A stretch of 64,000 nucleotides of DNA, taken from Dermatophagoides farinae. Its lineage: Eukaryota; Arthropoda; Arachnida; Sarcoptiformes; Pyroglyphidae. The stretch is taken from positions 3,348,001 through 3,412,000 of the forward strand of contig NC_134678.1 in NCBI RefSeq assembly GCF_024713945.1, in the 5' to 3' direction. A program made the position numbers and the translations under genes. Numbering within the stretch: the first letter of the stretch is position 1; the number at the start of each line of letters is the position of its first letter. A model generated the notes under the pieces. That model saw only the letters and a list, made by a program, of their open reading frames with translations. It had not been told where the DNA came from and ran no database searches. Positions 50,101 through 63,900 of the stretch are shown here, piece after piece.

Positions 50101-53100
50101 ATGTTTCATGTATATCAATCTTTCGTAATGTTTCACCTTTACGATTTACAGTCGATACTGATTGATCGGGTCCAATTTTAACCTTTACATAACGTTTATG
50201 ATTATGATGTAACCATTCACGTACATCTAATGTGTATTACATTTTTTTTCAAATATAAATAAATAAATAAATAAAAATTGATTTTTATCATCATCATCAA
50301 AATGATTTGTCCATGATTAACGATATACATACATAATTTATCATAATTTTTCTTTTGTGATATTTCTCTTTGCTGTTTAATCTTACGACGTCGACGATTG
50401 TTTAGTTTGATAACACCATATCCCATTACAGCGACAACTATGAATATTAAAAAAAAATTTCAAAGATAAAATTAAAATTAAAATTTTGCCGATTAAAAAA
50501 CACATTCACAAAATTTAACCACTTACACATCGGTATAAATATAAGCAATAAAATGACCATTATATATGGCAGTTCACTACCATGAAAATAATTCCAACCA
50601 GCTAGAATTAGGCAATTTTCCAAATTTTTACTTGTCATCTGTCGCGGTTGTGGACATGGATCGTCTGGATGAAAAAGAAATAGGTCTTTCTGTACAGCAT
50701 CCGGTAGAACATTTGTTGCATTGACTATAATGTCCCACAATTTTATTTTACGTATTTCTTCAATTTCTTCATCACTAAATATACCATTATGTTTATTTTC
50801 AAACCAAAATCGATCAGCATCTCTTATGCGTAGAAATTGTTCCCGTATGATGGCACGAAACAATGGACCGGGACGACCAGTTTCCAATTCTGATTCAACC
50901 ATACCGCCAACATATACATCAATATTATCCAAATTATTATCATATAAATTAGATAATGTTTCAAATAATTCTGGTGCTTTTTCATAAAGTAATGGATTAA
51001 TCTGTGACCAATTTGTTACCGGTGGAAAATTAAAATATTTTCTTATTGTATTATAATCTGGTAGACCATTATCACGACCTCTCATTATGTTTAATGCGGC
51101 CAGATCACGACGTGAAAAATCTAAAGGTCCAAATAATTTATCTAAAAATAAAAAAGTAGCGATGAGAGAAACATTATTAATCAATAGATTTTTCAAAATA
51201 AAATTCAAAACATTTCCGTTATTGCCAATAATCAATAATAATAGCTAATAAATAAGCTAACAAAGTCAAGTTTTTGGAAATGACAATCAATCAATCAATC
51301 CAATGAACATTAAACTATTAATCATTAAACCATTATCATCACCTGAATCATGGTCAACCTAAACAAACGTTACCAAAATAAGACCAAAGGTTAGCTTGCT
51401 AATGGTTTCATTATCATCATCATTATATGATTATCATTAGATTGAAAATCCGGCTTTTTGAAATAATGATTTTCAAAAACGAAACAGGCAAAACGAAATA
51501 TGTATTTTCAATTTTTCAAGGTAAGCACACACACACACACTGGAAGTAATATGGAAGCAAATCAACGAAAAAAAAAATAAAGGAAGAAATAATTATGGTC
51601 ATTATCATTTGAAGAAAGTGAGAATTGTTAATAATGATTCCAACAAAATAAAAATAAAAATAAAAAATTGTCATTGATGAATTTTATATCCCTCCGTGTA
51701 TGACGTTCTCCACCTTTCCATGTTTTGATCGAAGGTAGGAAAAGGATAACGTATTTTAATCATCATCATCATCGTCATCATCATCAATCGAATCGATAAA
51801 ATGATGATGAATCTACCGTGCTAAATACGAAGATGATGATGATCATGATCATTAAAATCATGCACTATCCATTCTTAATTTAAATATATTGTGACAATAA
51901 TAACATTGAAAAGATTGAAATTACTACTAGCAGCTAATCAATTATCATCATCAGTCCGAAAAGAAAAAGATCTCGAAATCGATTCAAAAAACCACAGTTT
52001 AACACAGTGAGAAAATATTATAAATTTTTTATTCATTTCAATTGGTTAATAATGACTATATATTCTGGAATGATTCGAGGTCGTTTATCATCATCAACAT
52101 TTTGAATGATAGTAACCAGCAAAAAGTTGAAACGAAAAAAAAGCAAAATGTCTAAAACTAAAAGAAAAAATCCAAGATAAAAATGAATAAATTGACTGTA
52201 GTGATAACACAAATCTTTCACAATCAGATTGTGAAAAAAAAATAATAAGTAAAGCTTGATGATAACAACAACATAAAATATATATCCAATTATGATTCGA
52301 TCCACCACAGCCCAAACAGACTACCGCTACCATGTGTGATAATCTTGACCTCATTTTCAATAATTTTATTTACTTTTTTTACATTCCCCCTTACGATTGG
52401 ATTGGATTTCTCTCTTTTTTTTTGTTTTCAAAAAATGAATTGAATTTCTTCATTTTCATTCTATCGTCGAGCAGTTTGTTTGCATGGATGGATAGAGTTT
52501 GCAATTAACGAGAAAGAGTAAACACGTGAACAGAACATTTGAATTTAAAAAAAAAAATTAAAATTCAAATGAATGAAATTTGTTGAATTTGATTACCACC
52601 ATCGAAGTTCCAAATTTTCATTCGGAAAATCCGGACAAAGAAACAAAAAAATGAAATCAAAAGGTGTGAAACATTCGTGATGGTGGTTTTTTTTAGGGGA
52701 AATTCCATGAGAATTTTTTTTCTTTTGTTTTTGTTTCAAACTCAAATAATTAAACGAGTTTTTTGTGACATTTTTTATGGCATGCAGATAATGAGAAAGA
52801 ATTTATCTCTTTTTTTTATTACACTTAAATTTTTTTTTCTCTCTCTCTCACACACACACACACTCACATCTTTATGTCTAGAGATAAGTAGTCATTGGCC
52901 ATCAAAAAATGTTCTTAATCATCAACATCATCGTTGAGCAACATAATCGTGTGATGCAACCACACACACATACAATGTGATGCAACGATATGAAAAAAAA
53001 ACACTATCGACCTTTTGTTGTTCATGTGTCATTTCAATGTAGTGAATAGCATTTCTTAGACTTTCTTCTTTTTCTTTTTTTTAGGACCGGAATCATAACC

Positions 53101-56100
53101 AATGATGATCATCATTTTTCATCAATCAATCATCATCATCATCATCATCATAATGATGATGATGATTTGACCATTAATAATTTTTCAATATATTTTAATT
53201 TAATTATTATTTTATTTTGCGGCCAAATCACAACAACAATATATAACTGTATATATTTTTCCTTGAAAACTCCAAATGGATGTCAATTTTTTTTTCTTTC
53301 AATTATCAATTTTTGTTCACAATATTCAACAATCAAACCAATTGTTATCATTTGATGATTGTTGAATGTTAGTGTTTGATGTCAATCATCATCATCATTA
53401 TTACTATTTTGGCAAATGAACAAAAAAAATCAAAAGCATCACATTCAAACGGAAATGAAAACATGCAAAATGAGAAAAAAATATGGCCTGTATGCTAGAG
53501 AGAGAGGGAGAGAGGAGGATATTATTTTCTCTAAATTGTTTGATGGAAATTAGAAAATTTCAATTTTTTCATAATCTGCTCTGTGTGTGTGTGTGTGTTC
53601 AATTATTGCCTATGAGGCTTTTAAAATTAAAATTGAATTTTTTTTTTTCGTTGAAAAGAAATTTGCAACATTGAACTTATGATTATATATCGCATGGAAA
53701 TGAAGGAATTACCCAAAAAAAATCCCAAAAATTTTCTTCAAGAATCAAGAAAAAAAAATCAATCAAACAACAAAGGTGTTCAATTCAACGATAAATAAGA
53801 TTGAAAATAATTCAATTACAAAAACCCATACATTAAATTTAATTTAAAAATTGCAATAACAATCATTCAAATGACAATTATGAACATCTTCATTGATCAT
53901 TATTATTATTATTATGTAAAATTGACTGTATTGGTTCTTATTGATTCGATACCCATCAATCACACTGGAATGTTAACAGAAACATAAACATAATCACAAT
54001 AGATCATCATTTTTTTTTTTTTTTTTTTTTTGGTAATTACTATAATCATCATTAATGATGGCTAATAAACATCACCAGACATCAATCAATCAATCAATCA
54101 ATCAAATAATTTTGTTTGATTGAAAAACATTATTAAATACACTTACCTCTTACATCTGAACAAAGAACAGCATCTTCACGTTCAGCTATCTGTGATGCTA
54201 ATCCCATTAGTAATTCTTCCAGGCCAGCATTTGGTAGTATATCCTGTTTAATTGAAAAATTAGAGAATTTTCGTTTATGATTTTTTTTTTGCTCATTGAA
54301 TCATTCAATCAATCAATCACAACACTTACAACTGCATCCCACCATGTTGAACATAGACGTATACCATCGTGTCCACTTGTTGTACGTAGAAAATTACATT
54401 GTGCATCGCGACGATAAAGACCCGGTGGTATCATCGTATGTCCAAAACGAAATGCAGCCGATTGAAAGACATGACTAATACCGGGATGTATATCCGGTTT
54501 ATAACCATCATAAAGTGGCATCGGTTCATCGAACAATGTTTCCAAATATTCATACATTATTATATTCTATAAATAAATAATTGAAGGAATGTTTTTAGTG
54601 GGAAAAAATTGAAAAAAAAATTAATTAAATTTACTTGTAGACTAGCAATGACCAGACGTCGAGTACGTTGAAATACATCTTCATCAGACCAATCGGGATG
54701 TTCATTTTGTACACGATTAGCCAATACATTATGCCAACGAAACATAACAACACCTAATGCTAATATAACGGGATTTTGATTTGTACGTGCATCACCAAGC
54801 ACTTTTTTATTGAATGAAGATTGAAGCGAGAGAGGGAGAAATCAGCAAAACAATGATCTAATCACATTTCCTAAACTTACAGAACATTCTTTCCGGATGT
54901 GCCATGCGTAAATGATGTGCTGGTGGTGAATTAATCAATGGTACACGATCTTCATTACGTGGTGGAAAAAGACCAGTTATATCGGTTTTAAATGAACCAT
55001 TTTGAAATGTACGCATTGAATTTAGCCATGTTTCCGATGTACTATATATGAAGCTACCATCGATCCAACTGGTCACAAGATTAAGCTAATGATGAATAAT
55101 TTATATTGTAAGGAGAAAAAAAAACATCAATTATCAGATAAATTTATTGCGAAATCACAAACACATAAATCCTTTCATTCTCTCTTTGGATCAATAAAAA
55201 AAAAATTTCAAAATTAATTAATTGAAATTTATTCGGCAAACTGTTACCTTCTCTTTTTCTTCATTTATGCACTGAAACATGAGAAAAGAAACATTGGAAA
55301 GAAGAAAAAAAAAATTTGCGTTCATTGATCATTGAGAGGTAGCGAGAAAGTTTAAAGAAAAATCAAATTGAATGTTGCAAATAGAAAAAAAAAGAAAAAA
55401 ATTTCAAAAACTTTTCCGACTTAGCTAAGAAAAAAAATTCTGTTCATTTTTTTCTCGCTTTCTTTTTTTTCCAAACAATAATAATATGTTCTGCAAACAG
55501 ACCATTAACCATTAACCACTATCATCATCAACTATCATTTGATCAAAATCAATGATCGAATCGGTTTTTTTGTTCAAAGAAGAAAAAAAAACTTAATTTT
55601 TTTTTTCATTGTCATAACATTGAAACACACACACACATTGATTTCTCATTTATAAAACGTCGTACATTATCGTTATGATCGTCATCATACACAATTTCAG
55701 TTCAATTGAACTTGAATTGAATATAAACGGCATGACATTGATAATCAAAGATAGGTTTTTGTTTAGCAGAAAAAAAACCACCTTAATAATAGGTAGGTAG
55801 ATATCCTGTGTTGTGTGTTTGTGTTTGTGTTTCAAGTTCATAAAACTTCCGATTGATCGTAATATATCGAAACATATACAATCACCATCATCATCATCAT
55901 CATCATCATTAATGAAAAGAGAATATCAATGAACATTGAAATGTCAATGGTTTGTTTGAATATATTCAAACAAACAAAATGTTGACACAATTATCATCAT
56001 TATGTGTGTGTGTGTGTGTGGCACAACAATGGAAAATTTTTCTCAAATCAATGTTTGATTTGAAACAGTTTTTTTTCACAAACATTGATGATAAACATAA

Positions 56101-59100
56101 ATCTCGGCGTATAGATTAAAGAATCATGAATTTTAACCTTTTTTTTGTTGTATTGTTGTACAGGTGTAGATAAAATCGTAATTATACTGTAATTGTTCAA
56201 CAGACAACAATGACAGAAAGAAAAACAAAAATTTCAGAAAAACGAGAAAAAAAACAATGAAGATCCATCAATGATGATACGGGACAATATTTTTGATTTC
56301 GAATGTTGAATATTTCGAATGTTATTGCATCATTATATTCATTTATTCATTATTATGATAAATCCATCATCATTCATGGTCATCTTCATTATCTTTAAAT
56401 ACTTTTTTTCACTCATCATTATATATATTGTTATTATTCTCTTCCCATAACATTGTATCTTGATCGGATCATTTTTTTTCAGATTGATAGAAAAAAAAAT
56501 CACGCACAACAATTTACAATGCGAATACCCAATATAATATTGTACGCGATCCATATCTTTATAATCATAATTATTCATAAGAAAAAAAAATTTAAAATTC
56601 AAAATTATTAAAACGACGGTATTCTATTGGAATGAATTTTGTATTTTCCTATTCTTTTTATCTCCTTATCTCTCGACATACATTTTTGAATAAAAATCAT
56701 GGTGTCTGTAATCGTTATCGATTGCCGATAGCGTTAATTCTTTTTTTTTCGCTGTTGTTGTCCTTCACATTTATGTTTCCGACATGACAACAAACAAACA
56801 AACAAACAACGACAATCGATCTCAATGAGATTTTTTTTTTACTTTTCTATTCTGAATATATTCATTTTATTCAATTTTGTCATAAACTTGATTCGTTTTT
56901 CTTTATTTTTTATTGCTATCCAATTTGTAATATGATACATGATCAGGAATAATGACAACTAATAACTAATCTGAAAAGAGTAAATTTTAGTTTTTTTTCA
57001 GTGAAAAAAATCGAATTAAATTGAAATTTGATAGAATTATAATGAACAAAAACCAAAAGATTATTTTTCAACCAATCAATCAGGTTTTGATTTAAATTGA
57101 TTATATGTATGTAAATATTTTGAATAGGAAAAAAACACATACCTGTTCACGAGGATTATTAGGTGATTGACCAGTACGTATATCATATATTGCACGATGA
57201 AATGGCATTGTACGACCACCATGACAATCTCTATCAAACATTTCATCACATTTAGCTATTTTAATACGATGCAATTCGATTGGGCAACCAGGTTCGCTGG
57301 CCATCAATATTTCCGATGATACAACTTGTCCTGTTTTTTTTTCGTTTGTTCGTTTGTTTTGTTTGTTTGTTTTTTTTTTTTTTTTTTTTTTTTGAATGAA
57401 TGAATCAATGGCCAACAACAACAAACAAACAAAAAAATATGATTTGTTTGTTCAATGCAATGTTTTGAAAGAAATCGGGCGATTCATAATAAATGTATAA
57501 AAAATATGGAAAAAAAATTAATAAAAAAAAAGTTCAACATGAAATACAATGATTGTTATGTATGTGTGTGTTGCGTTTTGTCATCATAAAGTTAATTTGA
57601 CAAAAAAAAATAAATATTTTATCACCACTAACAACAACAGCAACAACAACAACAAAATTAGAATCGGCAATCAATCAATCGATCAATGATGATGACGATG
57701 TCATTTTCATTCATCACTTCCTACAAGTTTTATTTAAATTTTTTTTTCAAAAAAAAAATCAAATCCACGACAATACAAAAAAAAGACAATTTACTGAAAC
57801 GTTTGTTTTGACCATTAAATTTTTCAATTTTAAATTTGATAAAAATTTATTTGACCTTAACCTAATGTATGTTGACCACACACACACGTAAATTGTTGTT
57901 CCAATTATTATTATCATCATCATCATGATTATATTATTATTAAATGATGGTCACTATTTTATTGAACATTTTTTTTCCTCTCTCTCCCTCCCCCTTCTCT
58001 GTTTTTTCCCCTGTGTTACTATATATAACATAGCATTTCATCTGTTTTCCACATAAACACTTAGATGAAAGATGCAAGTGAAAATTGATTTACATTTTCA
58101 GACACTATGACATTGACAACAACAAAAAAAATTGAAATAAAAAAAATTTAATCCAACAACAACTCTCTGCCTGTTGTTTTTGTTGTTGTTGTTGTTTGAT
58201 GTTTCTGCCCTCATGATTTTTTTTTCTCACAAAAATGCACGCATCATCATCATCATCATCATCAAATAATAATATTCAATTGTTGAAATTGGTATTACAT
58301 AAATGATGATGATGATGATGAAAAAAAACGAAATAATCTTTTTCGATCCAAGGTATTCAAGTAGCTAAACGATTGACTGACTGATTGATGAAGACACATA
58401 TGCATAATAGACTGAAATTATTCAAAATAAAAAAAAAATTCCTTTGTGTTGATTCATTCATGAATTTGGGCAACAAAATTGAAACGATTAAATTGAAAAA
58501 TGAATTCTGAATTTTTTTTTTTTTTTTTTTTTGCTTCCTAAAAAACTTGACAATTCCAAATGATGTAATAACTTTTTGTTTTTGTCTAATACTTGTGTAA
58601 CCTAATGATGATGATGATGATGATGATCTTTAGAGAAATTGTTGTTTTTGTTGTTGTTGTTTTTTTTTCTCTGTTTGTTTGGAACTATTTTAATTACACA
58701 CAAACATGCGTGTGTGTGTATGTTTCATCACATTGTTACATAATCGATGATGATGATGATGATTGTGGATATAGATAAAGTTCTTTTGCGTTGCTGGCTC
58801 ATCATTTTTTTTTCTTTTTCTATCACTTTTAGCCATGTATAGATTTAATGAATGTGAAAACAAGATTTGTTTTTTTTTTTTTTTTTGCTAATAGGAAAAA
58901 TATTGTATCATCGATAAATTGTTGTTGTTAAACATCATCATCATCATCATCATTTGGTTTTTTATAAGATGAGATTGGCCAAAAAAAACATTGCCGCGCA
59001 ATCTATCTATAAAAACATGGGTCAAGGTTTGTTTCATGAAAAAAAAACAAAGCAAAAAAAAATTTCAGAAAAGACCGGCTAAGCAAGAAAAAAACATATT

Positions 59101-60929
59101 TTTTTTTCTCTCATTTCATTTATTACAATCATATTATTGGTCGTCGTTTAAAGTTTTATTATGCAATATTTTCATCATCTCTTGAGACAGACTTGTTGAG
59201 TCAATAAAAAACAACACTTGCATTTTTTTTTCTAACTGTCAAATCATCATCAATGTCCATCTCTCTCTCTCTCACACACACACACATACACATTCACAAA
59301 ATACGCGATTTCACACGCGTTAATATATGTTGAAAATATGTAAAAAAAAAATAAACACCATCATCATCACTGTTTCCATAACAAATTGATTGATTTTTTT
59401 TTGTAATGTGATTGTTCCTTATTGATGTTGATTATGGTTATTGGCTTAAAAAAGGAAAAAACTTACCAAAAAATGCAAACAATGCCGTAAGATTACGGCT
59501 AGATGCAACACCATCGTCACCTTTCATCAAAGCTTGACTAAGTTCTCTTGGACTAGGTCGATCTTCACCGGCCATCATATATACACCATCCGAATATGAT
59601 GGTGGTGCTTTGCGTGTTAGATGACTTTCTATATATATATATATTTCGAAGAGAAAAATGAATAAAACAAAAAAAAACAACAATAATTAGCGAATATAGA
59701 AATTCATTCATTCAAATAAAATTGGGAAAAAAAAGATTCATCCATAATATAGTAACGAATGGATTGAATCAACAAAAAAAAATGATGGCAATATCCAAGT
59801 AGCAATAAAATTGAATAGCCTGATTGTGTGTTTGTGAAAAAAAAACCCATCATCATCAATTATAATTATCGATCATTAAAATCAAAAATTCTTGCCCATA
59901 ATGTGGTGGAGGTGATTGGATGCATATTTTTTTTTGTCTTGGTTTTTCCGGATACATCTCTATATAATATAATTATCGATATTATTTTCCCTTTGTAAAT
60001 CATTAGCACTTGTGATATGATAAAGTAATTATATTTACAATCAACTTGAAACCAATGTAGCCTTTTTATTTACGGTTTTCATACAATGGATAATGACGAC
60101 ATGTGTGCAAGTGTGATTTTTTTTCTAATTTAAGATCCATTATTAGTGATAAGTAATATTCTTTTCTGGGTAATTTGTTCATGTGATGTTTTATTTTCCT
60201 TTGTTCAAAATTACATCAGAATCGTGTAATTTGAATTTTTCTATTGAAATGTGGAAAAAAATTCCAAAAAAGATTCCAAGAAATGATAAACATTATTCAT
60301 TGTAATGAATAAATGATTTGATTAATGATGATGATGATGACGATGGAATTTTTTTTTGTTTTGAATTTGAAATAAAATGAAAATAACAAAATGAAAATAA
60401 TTACCAGTTGTTCCCCATGATGGATGTGCTAAATTATTATACCAACCATCATAACGTTGCATTTCAGCCTTAAAATACATATTTCTATGAATGGCACGTT
60501 GATGATTTCTATAACTAAACATCATTAGATCATCATCTTCATCATCATTTGTTTCATTATTATGATGATGTCGTTGTTGTTGTTGCGTTTGGTAGGCAAA
60601 TACATTGATTAATGGTGAAAAATTTAAATCAAATTTTTCTGTTGATGTTATATTATCATGACTATGATGATGATGATGTTGATGATAATCATAATCATTA
60701 TTCAATATTTCATCATCATCATAATTGATCTTTGATGATAATGTTGGTTCAAATGTCAATGATGAACTTGGCATCTGTGTTGCTGTTGTTGTCGTCGTCG
60801 TCGTCGTTGTCGATGATGTTGTTGTTGCTAAAGTCGAATGGGTGCTTAGGTTCCTAGTTGTAGTTCGCGACGTCGATGTCATTATTACAGGTGTAACGGA
60901 TCTAGCCGTACTACGTAGTAAAACGGCAC
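47177..60929 (-). CDS. Duox: Dual oxidase (Duox), N terminus incomplete
   Basis: Sixteen exons join in phase: 60929-60405, 59628-59467, 57330-57143, 55085-54881, 54801-54635, 54566-54330, 54243-54147, 51141-50527, 50437-50333, 50226-48904, 48821-48517, 48451-48331, 48262-47856, 47730-47575, 47501-47373 and 47305-47177, about 1,623 codons. In order: a Thr/Ser/His-rich segment of about 120 residues, a peroxidase-homology domain (YDGWYNN, TGQSPNNPREQ, FRFGHTMIPPG with the proximal His), a membrane helix, two EF hands (DKDHDGRISFQE, DHDGNGVIDKNE), the six-helix ferric-reductase core with haem histidines, the FAD box (HSLTLTSAP), the NADPH box (GGGIGVTPYASIL) and the family's C-terminal KLPYFIHQFENF. 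Duox makes H2O2 outside the cell, calcium-activated, for gut immunity and cuticle cross-linking. The first visible exon starts mid-codon, so the signal-peptide exon is missing. Confidence 0.95.
54010..54031. repeat. Poly(T) tract, 22 nt
   Basis: Homopolymer inside the long Duox intron. Confidence 0.9.
54081..54105. repeat. (ATCA)n tetranucleotide array
   Basis: Six perfect ATCA units inside a Duox intron; the same unit recurs in shorter form near 51.28 and 54.30 kb. Confidence 0.9.
55086..57142 (-). other. Duox: 2.1-kb intron of Duox
   Basis: AT-rich, with (CAT)n near 55.89 kb and (GT)n near 56.00 kb. No exon of another gene is supported on either strand. Confidence 0.75.
57370..57393. repeat. 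Poly(T) tract, 24 nt
   Basis: Longest homopolymer noticed in the window, preceded by GTTT repeats; reads as poly(A) on the Duox coding strand. Confidence 0.9.
58512..58532. repeat. Poly(T) tract, 21 nt
   Basis: Homopolymer in a Duox intron. Confidence 0.9.
59629..60404 (-). other. Duox: 0.8-kb intron of Duox
   Basis: AT-rich, no coding signal; an (AT)n run sits immediately beside the 3' splice site at 59629-59644. Confidence 0.75.
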
Positions 60930-63900
60930 CTAAAGAAAATGAAAAGAAAAAAAAATTTAAATTAAATTAAATTATAATATATTAAATGCACGTTTCCGGA
61001 GTAATCAATGTCATTATGTTTTTGTGAATCTACTATATCTATTTATTCATTTCAAAAACATTGTCTATTTGCATTTCTTGTTTTCAATAAAAAAAATGAA
61101 TTTAAACAAACATAAAAAACATTGAAAAACAATGAAAGAATTTTTTGAAATCAAAACAAACCAGAAAATATTTTTCAATTTGTGCATATTTTGCCATGAA
61201 AAACAACAAACATCATCATTGGAAAAATAAAACCAAAAAAAACGAACATTTGTCAATAATTTAGATATATACATCAATTAATCATTATTGTAACACGTTT
61301 GAAAATGTCAAATTGTCGTTGACTAATCCTCAATGGAAATTTTTTTTTTCGTTTTTCCTTGACTTTGTATTTCATCCATATATTCAATATTTTTCTTTAT
61401 CTGTGTGTGTGTGTATGTGGATGAATGGAAAAATTTTTCATTCGTTTTCTCTTCCTCTCTTTTTGCAAACAACAAACGAACCACCAACCAAACAACCACC
61501 AAATGAATCAATCTAGTTTGTAACCTTGTTGTTATTTATTGCATGAATCACATGAAATCATATGATCCGATTTTGATAATAATTCAATTGGTTCCAACAA
61601 AAAAAATATCAAATGATCCAAAATGAATTGATCCACAATAAACTCATCTCCGTCAGATCAGATTCATTGATGCAAATTTGTTTTTTTTTTTTGTTTATTT
61701 AAAAATAAACGAAAGAAAAAAACGTTTCTGAATCCATTAAATTATTCAGAAACACACACACATTCACGCAAAATGTTAAAAAAAAATAAAGACTTCCTTC
61801 CAATGAATTTCATCAATGACATTCGTCATTGATAATTGACAAGTATTTAAATATCTAAAATGTTGTGATATTACAAAAACTAAGCTGGAAGTAATTTATT
61901 AACCAATAAAATGTTTCAATTGAAAGCAATGGCATAAGTTTAGATTTTTCAGTAGAAAAAAAATAATGGTTGTTTTTTAAGGGATGATGATATTTTTTTT
62001 TTTTTTTTTTGGTGGTGGTGGTGGTTTTCATTATTATTATCATTTTTTTCTGGATACATGATATTATTATTATTATTGCAAACTTAAAGTGGAAAAACAA
62101 CAACGACAACAACAACAACAAAAAAATTATTGACATTCATTGATGGTCGTCGTTGTTGCTGTTGTTGAAACTATTTACCTGCTTGATTGCTCAGTATGTG
62201 TTTTTTTTTTATTTATTCATTGATTGGTTAAAAAGAATGGGCGTTTGTTGTACGTGTACAGGTATATATCCTGACTTTTTATTTTATTTTTTGTATGTGT
62301 GTGTGTGTGGTAGGTATGTATAATAATATAATAATAACTAGACATCGAATTATTGATCCAATGATTAAATGAATGAATTCAATCGATCAATAATTAGAGA
62401 AATGAAATGAAAAAAAATAACTGAAAAAAAGTACAAGCAATGTGGATTCAATCGAAATTTTAGCAAAATATAAAATGAAATCATTTTTTTTTCGATAGTT
62501 AGTCAGTAATTTCGGTTATTACACACATATATAATGTATATGTGTGTCACCTTCAACAAAAAAAAAAAAAAAAAAAAACAAAACTTCTGTTCAGTATTTC
62601 AGCAGTATGTATGGTGTGTAATTCATTTGATTTCAGCACCTAACTCTTTTCGTAAATTTTATTCCGTTGTTAAATGGATAATATTTAGTTACATATTAGG
62701 AGAAAAAAAATTTGAATTGCAAATTCTTGATGGAATTTTTGATTAGAGAAAAAAAATTCTGATGAAAATTGATGATGTTCAAAACAAGAAATTTTTTTTT
62801 GAAATAAAATTCAAACAACAAAATGAAAAATGACAATAACAAAACAGATAAAAACAAAAAGTCTAAAATAAGAAGCAAATAGAAAGAGAGAAAGACATCA
62901 GTGACAATAATAAACGAGAGAGTGAAAGAAAGAGACAGGTGTATATAACATTCATTCACAATGTGACATAGTTTTTCTGTTTCAGCAAAAAAAAAAAAAA
63001 ATTTCTCTATATAAAAAAAACTAATTTCTTTCTGATTAATGATTGAAAACTGGATTGAAATTCAAACGATGATGATGATGATGATGATACATTATGTAAT
63101 GTAATGTTGCCATTCATTGATTATGATCCACACACACACACATACATCGTGACCTTTTATCTTCTTCAACAATATATACATAAATATATCGATCGAATTT
63201 GATCGATATTGTAATATAATAATAACATGATGACATTTTTTATTTTAATATTTCAATTTCTCACGTGTCATCATCATCATTCATTCATTCATTTTGATTC
63301 AACTGTAAAAAATGACTATTAATATGTAGAGAAGAACATGTTTCTCTTTTCATAATATTATAAATTACATTATTTCGATCAATGTTAAACATTACACAGA
63401 TTGCTAAAGAATTTTATGATATGATTTGAATCCATTATTATTATTGTATAATCTTCAGATGGATAAATCTAACCTGTCTCAACTACAGAAACACTACAAT
63501 TAAATCACTTTTTCGAACTATATTGGTTTTCAATTTCACATTGATTGATATATCTACGATAGATAGATTTATAACCAAGTAATTTCAATCAATCAGAAAG
63601 GATTAATAATAATAAAACCGGTTCAGAGAAAGAAGAAAATAAAAAAAACACTGATTTTTTTTTCTTAAATTCTTTGCCATTTTTGTATGTGTACATTTCG
63701 TTCAGCATGATGTATGAAACTCTTTATTATGGCTTGGCAAATAAAAATTAGCTTTTTTCATCTTTATTTTCTGTGATTCGTACCCCCCACACACATACAC
63801 TACAAATTGATTGGCGGCAACCGATTGTTCAAATTTCCATTTTTTTTTTTTTTTTTTTGCTATCTTTATTGTAGATTTATATAGTGATTCTAGAAAAAGC

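Larger units (their letters stand above)
51142..54146 (-). other. Duox: 3.0-kb intron of Duox
   Basis: It separates the DVR and KLFGPLDF parts of the peroxidase domain. It holds (CAT)n, (ATCA)n and poly(T) and several low-complexity open frames, none convincing. It is thirty to fifty times longer than a normal intron here. Confidence 0.75.
57331..59466 (-). other. Duox: 2.1-kb intron of Duox with A-rich acceptor end
   Basis: The 3' splice site (57331-57333 on +) is preceded on the coding strand by more than 60 nt of A-rich sequence, including the complement of the 24-nt poly(T) at 57370-57393, rather than a pyrimidine tract. The rest contains CAT and GTT repeats and two further homopolymers; no gene seen. 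Confidence 0.7.

Noticed and set aside
54081-54105. CRISPR-like or satellite array
   Set aside because: Only a short perfect tetranucleotide microsatellite; no spacer-repeat alternation anywhere in the window.
57370-57393. Long poly(T)/(A) tracts as retroposon tails
   Set aside because: No adjacent SINE- or LINE-like body, promoter boxes or target-site duplications were seen around any of the 21-24-nt tracts.
58593-58778. Possible nested small gene in a Duox intron
   Set aside because: Met and Val runs derive from (ATG)n and (GTT)n; no other evidence.
62696-62959. Hydrophobic minus-strand frame considered as the Duox signal-peptide exon
   Set aside because: It has no phase-1 donor, hydrophobicity comes from TTT/CTC repeats, and there is no family similarity.
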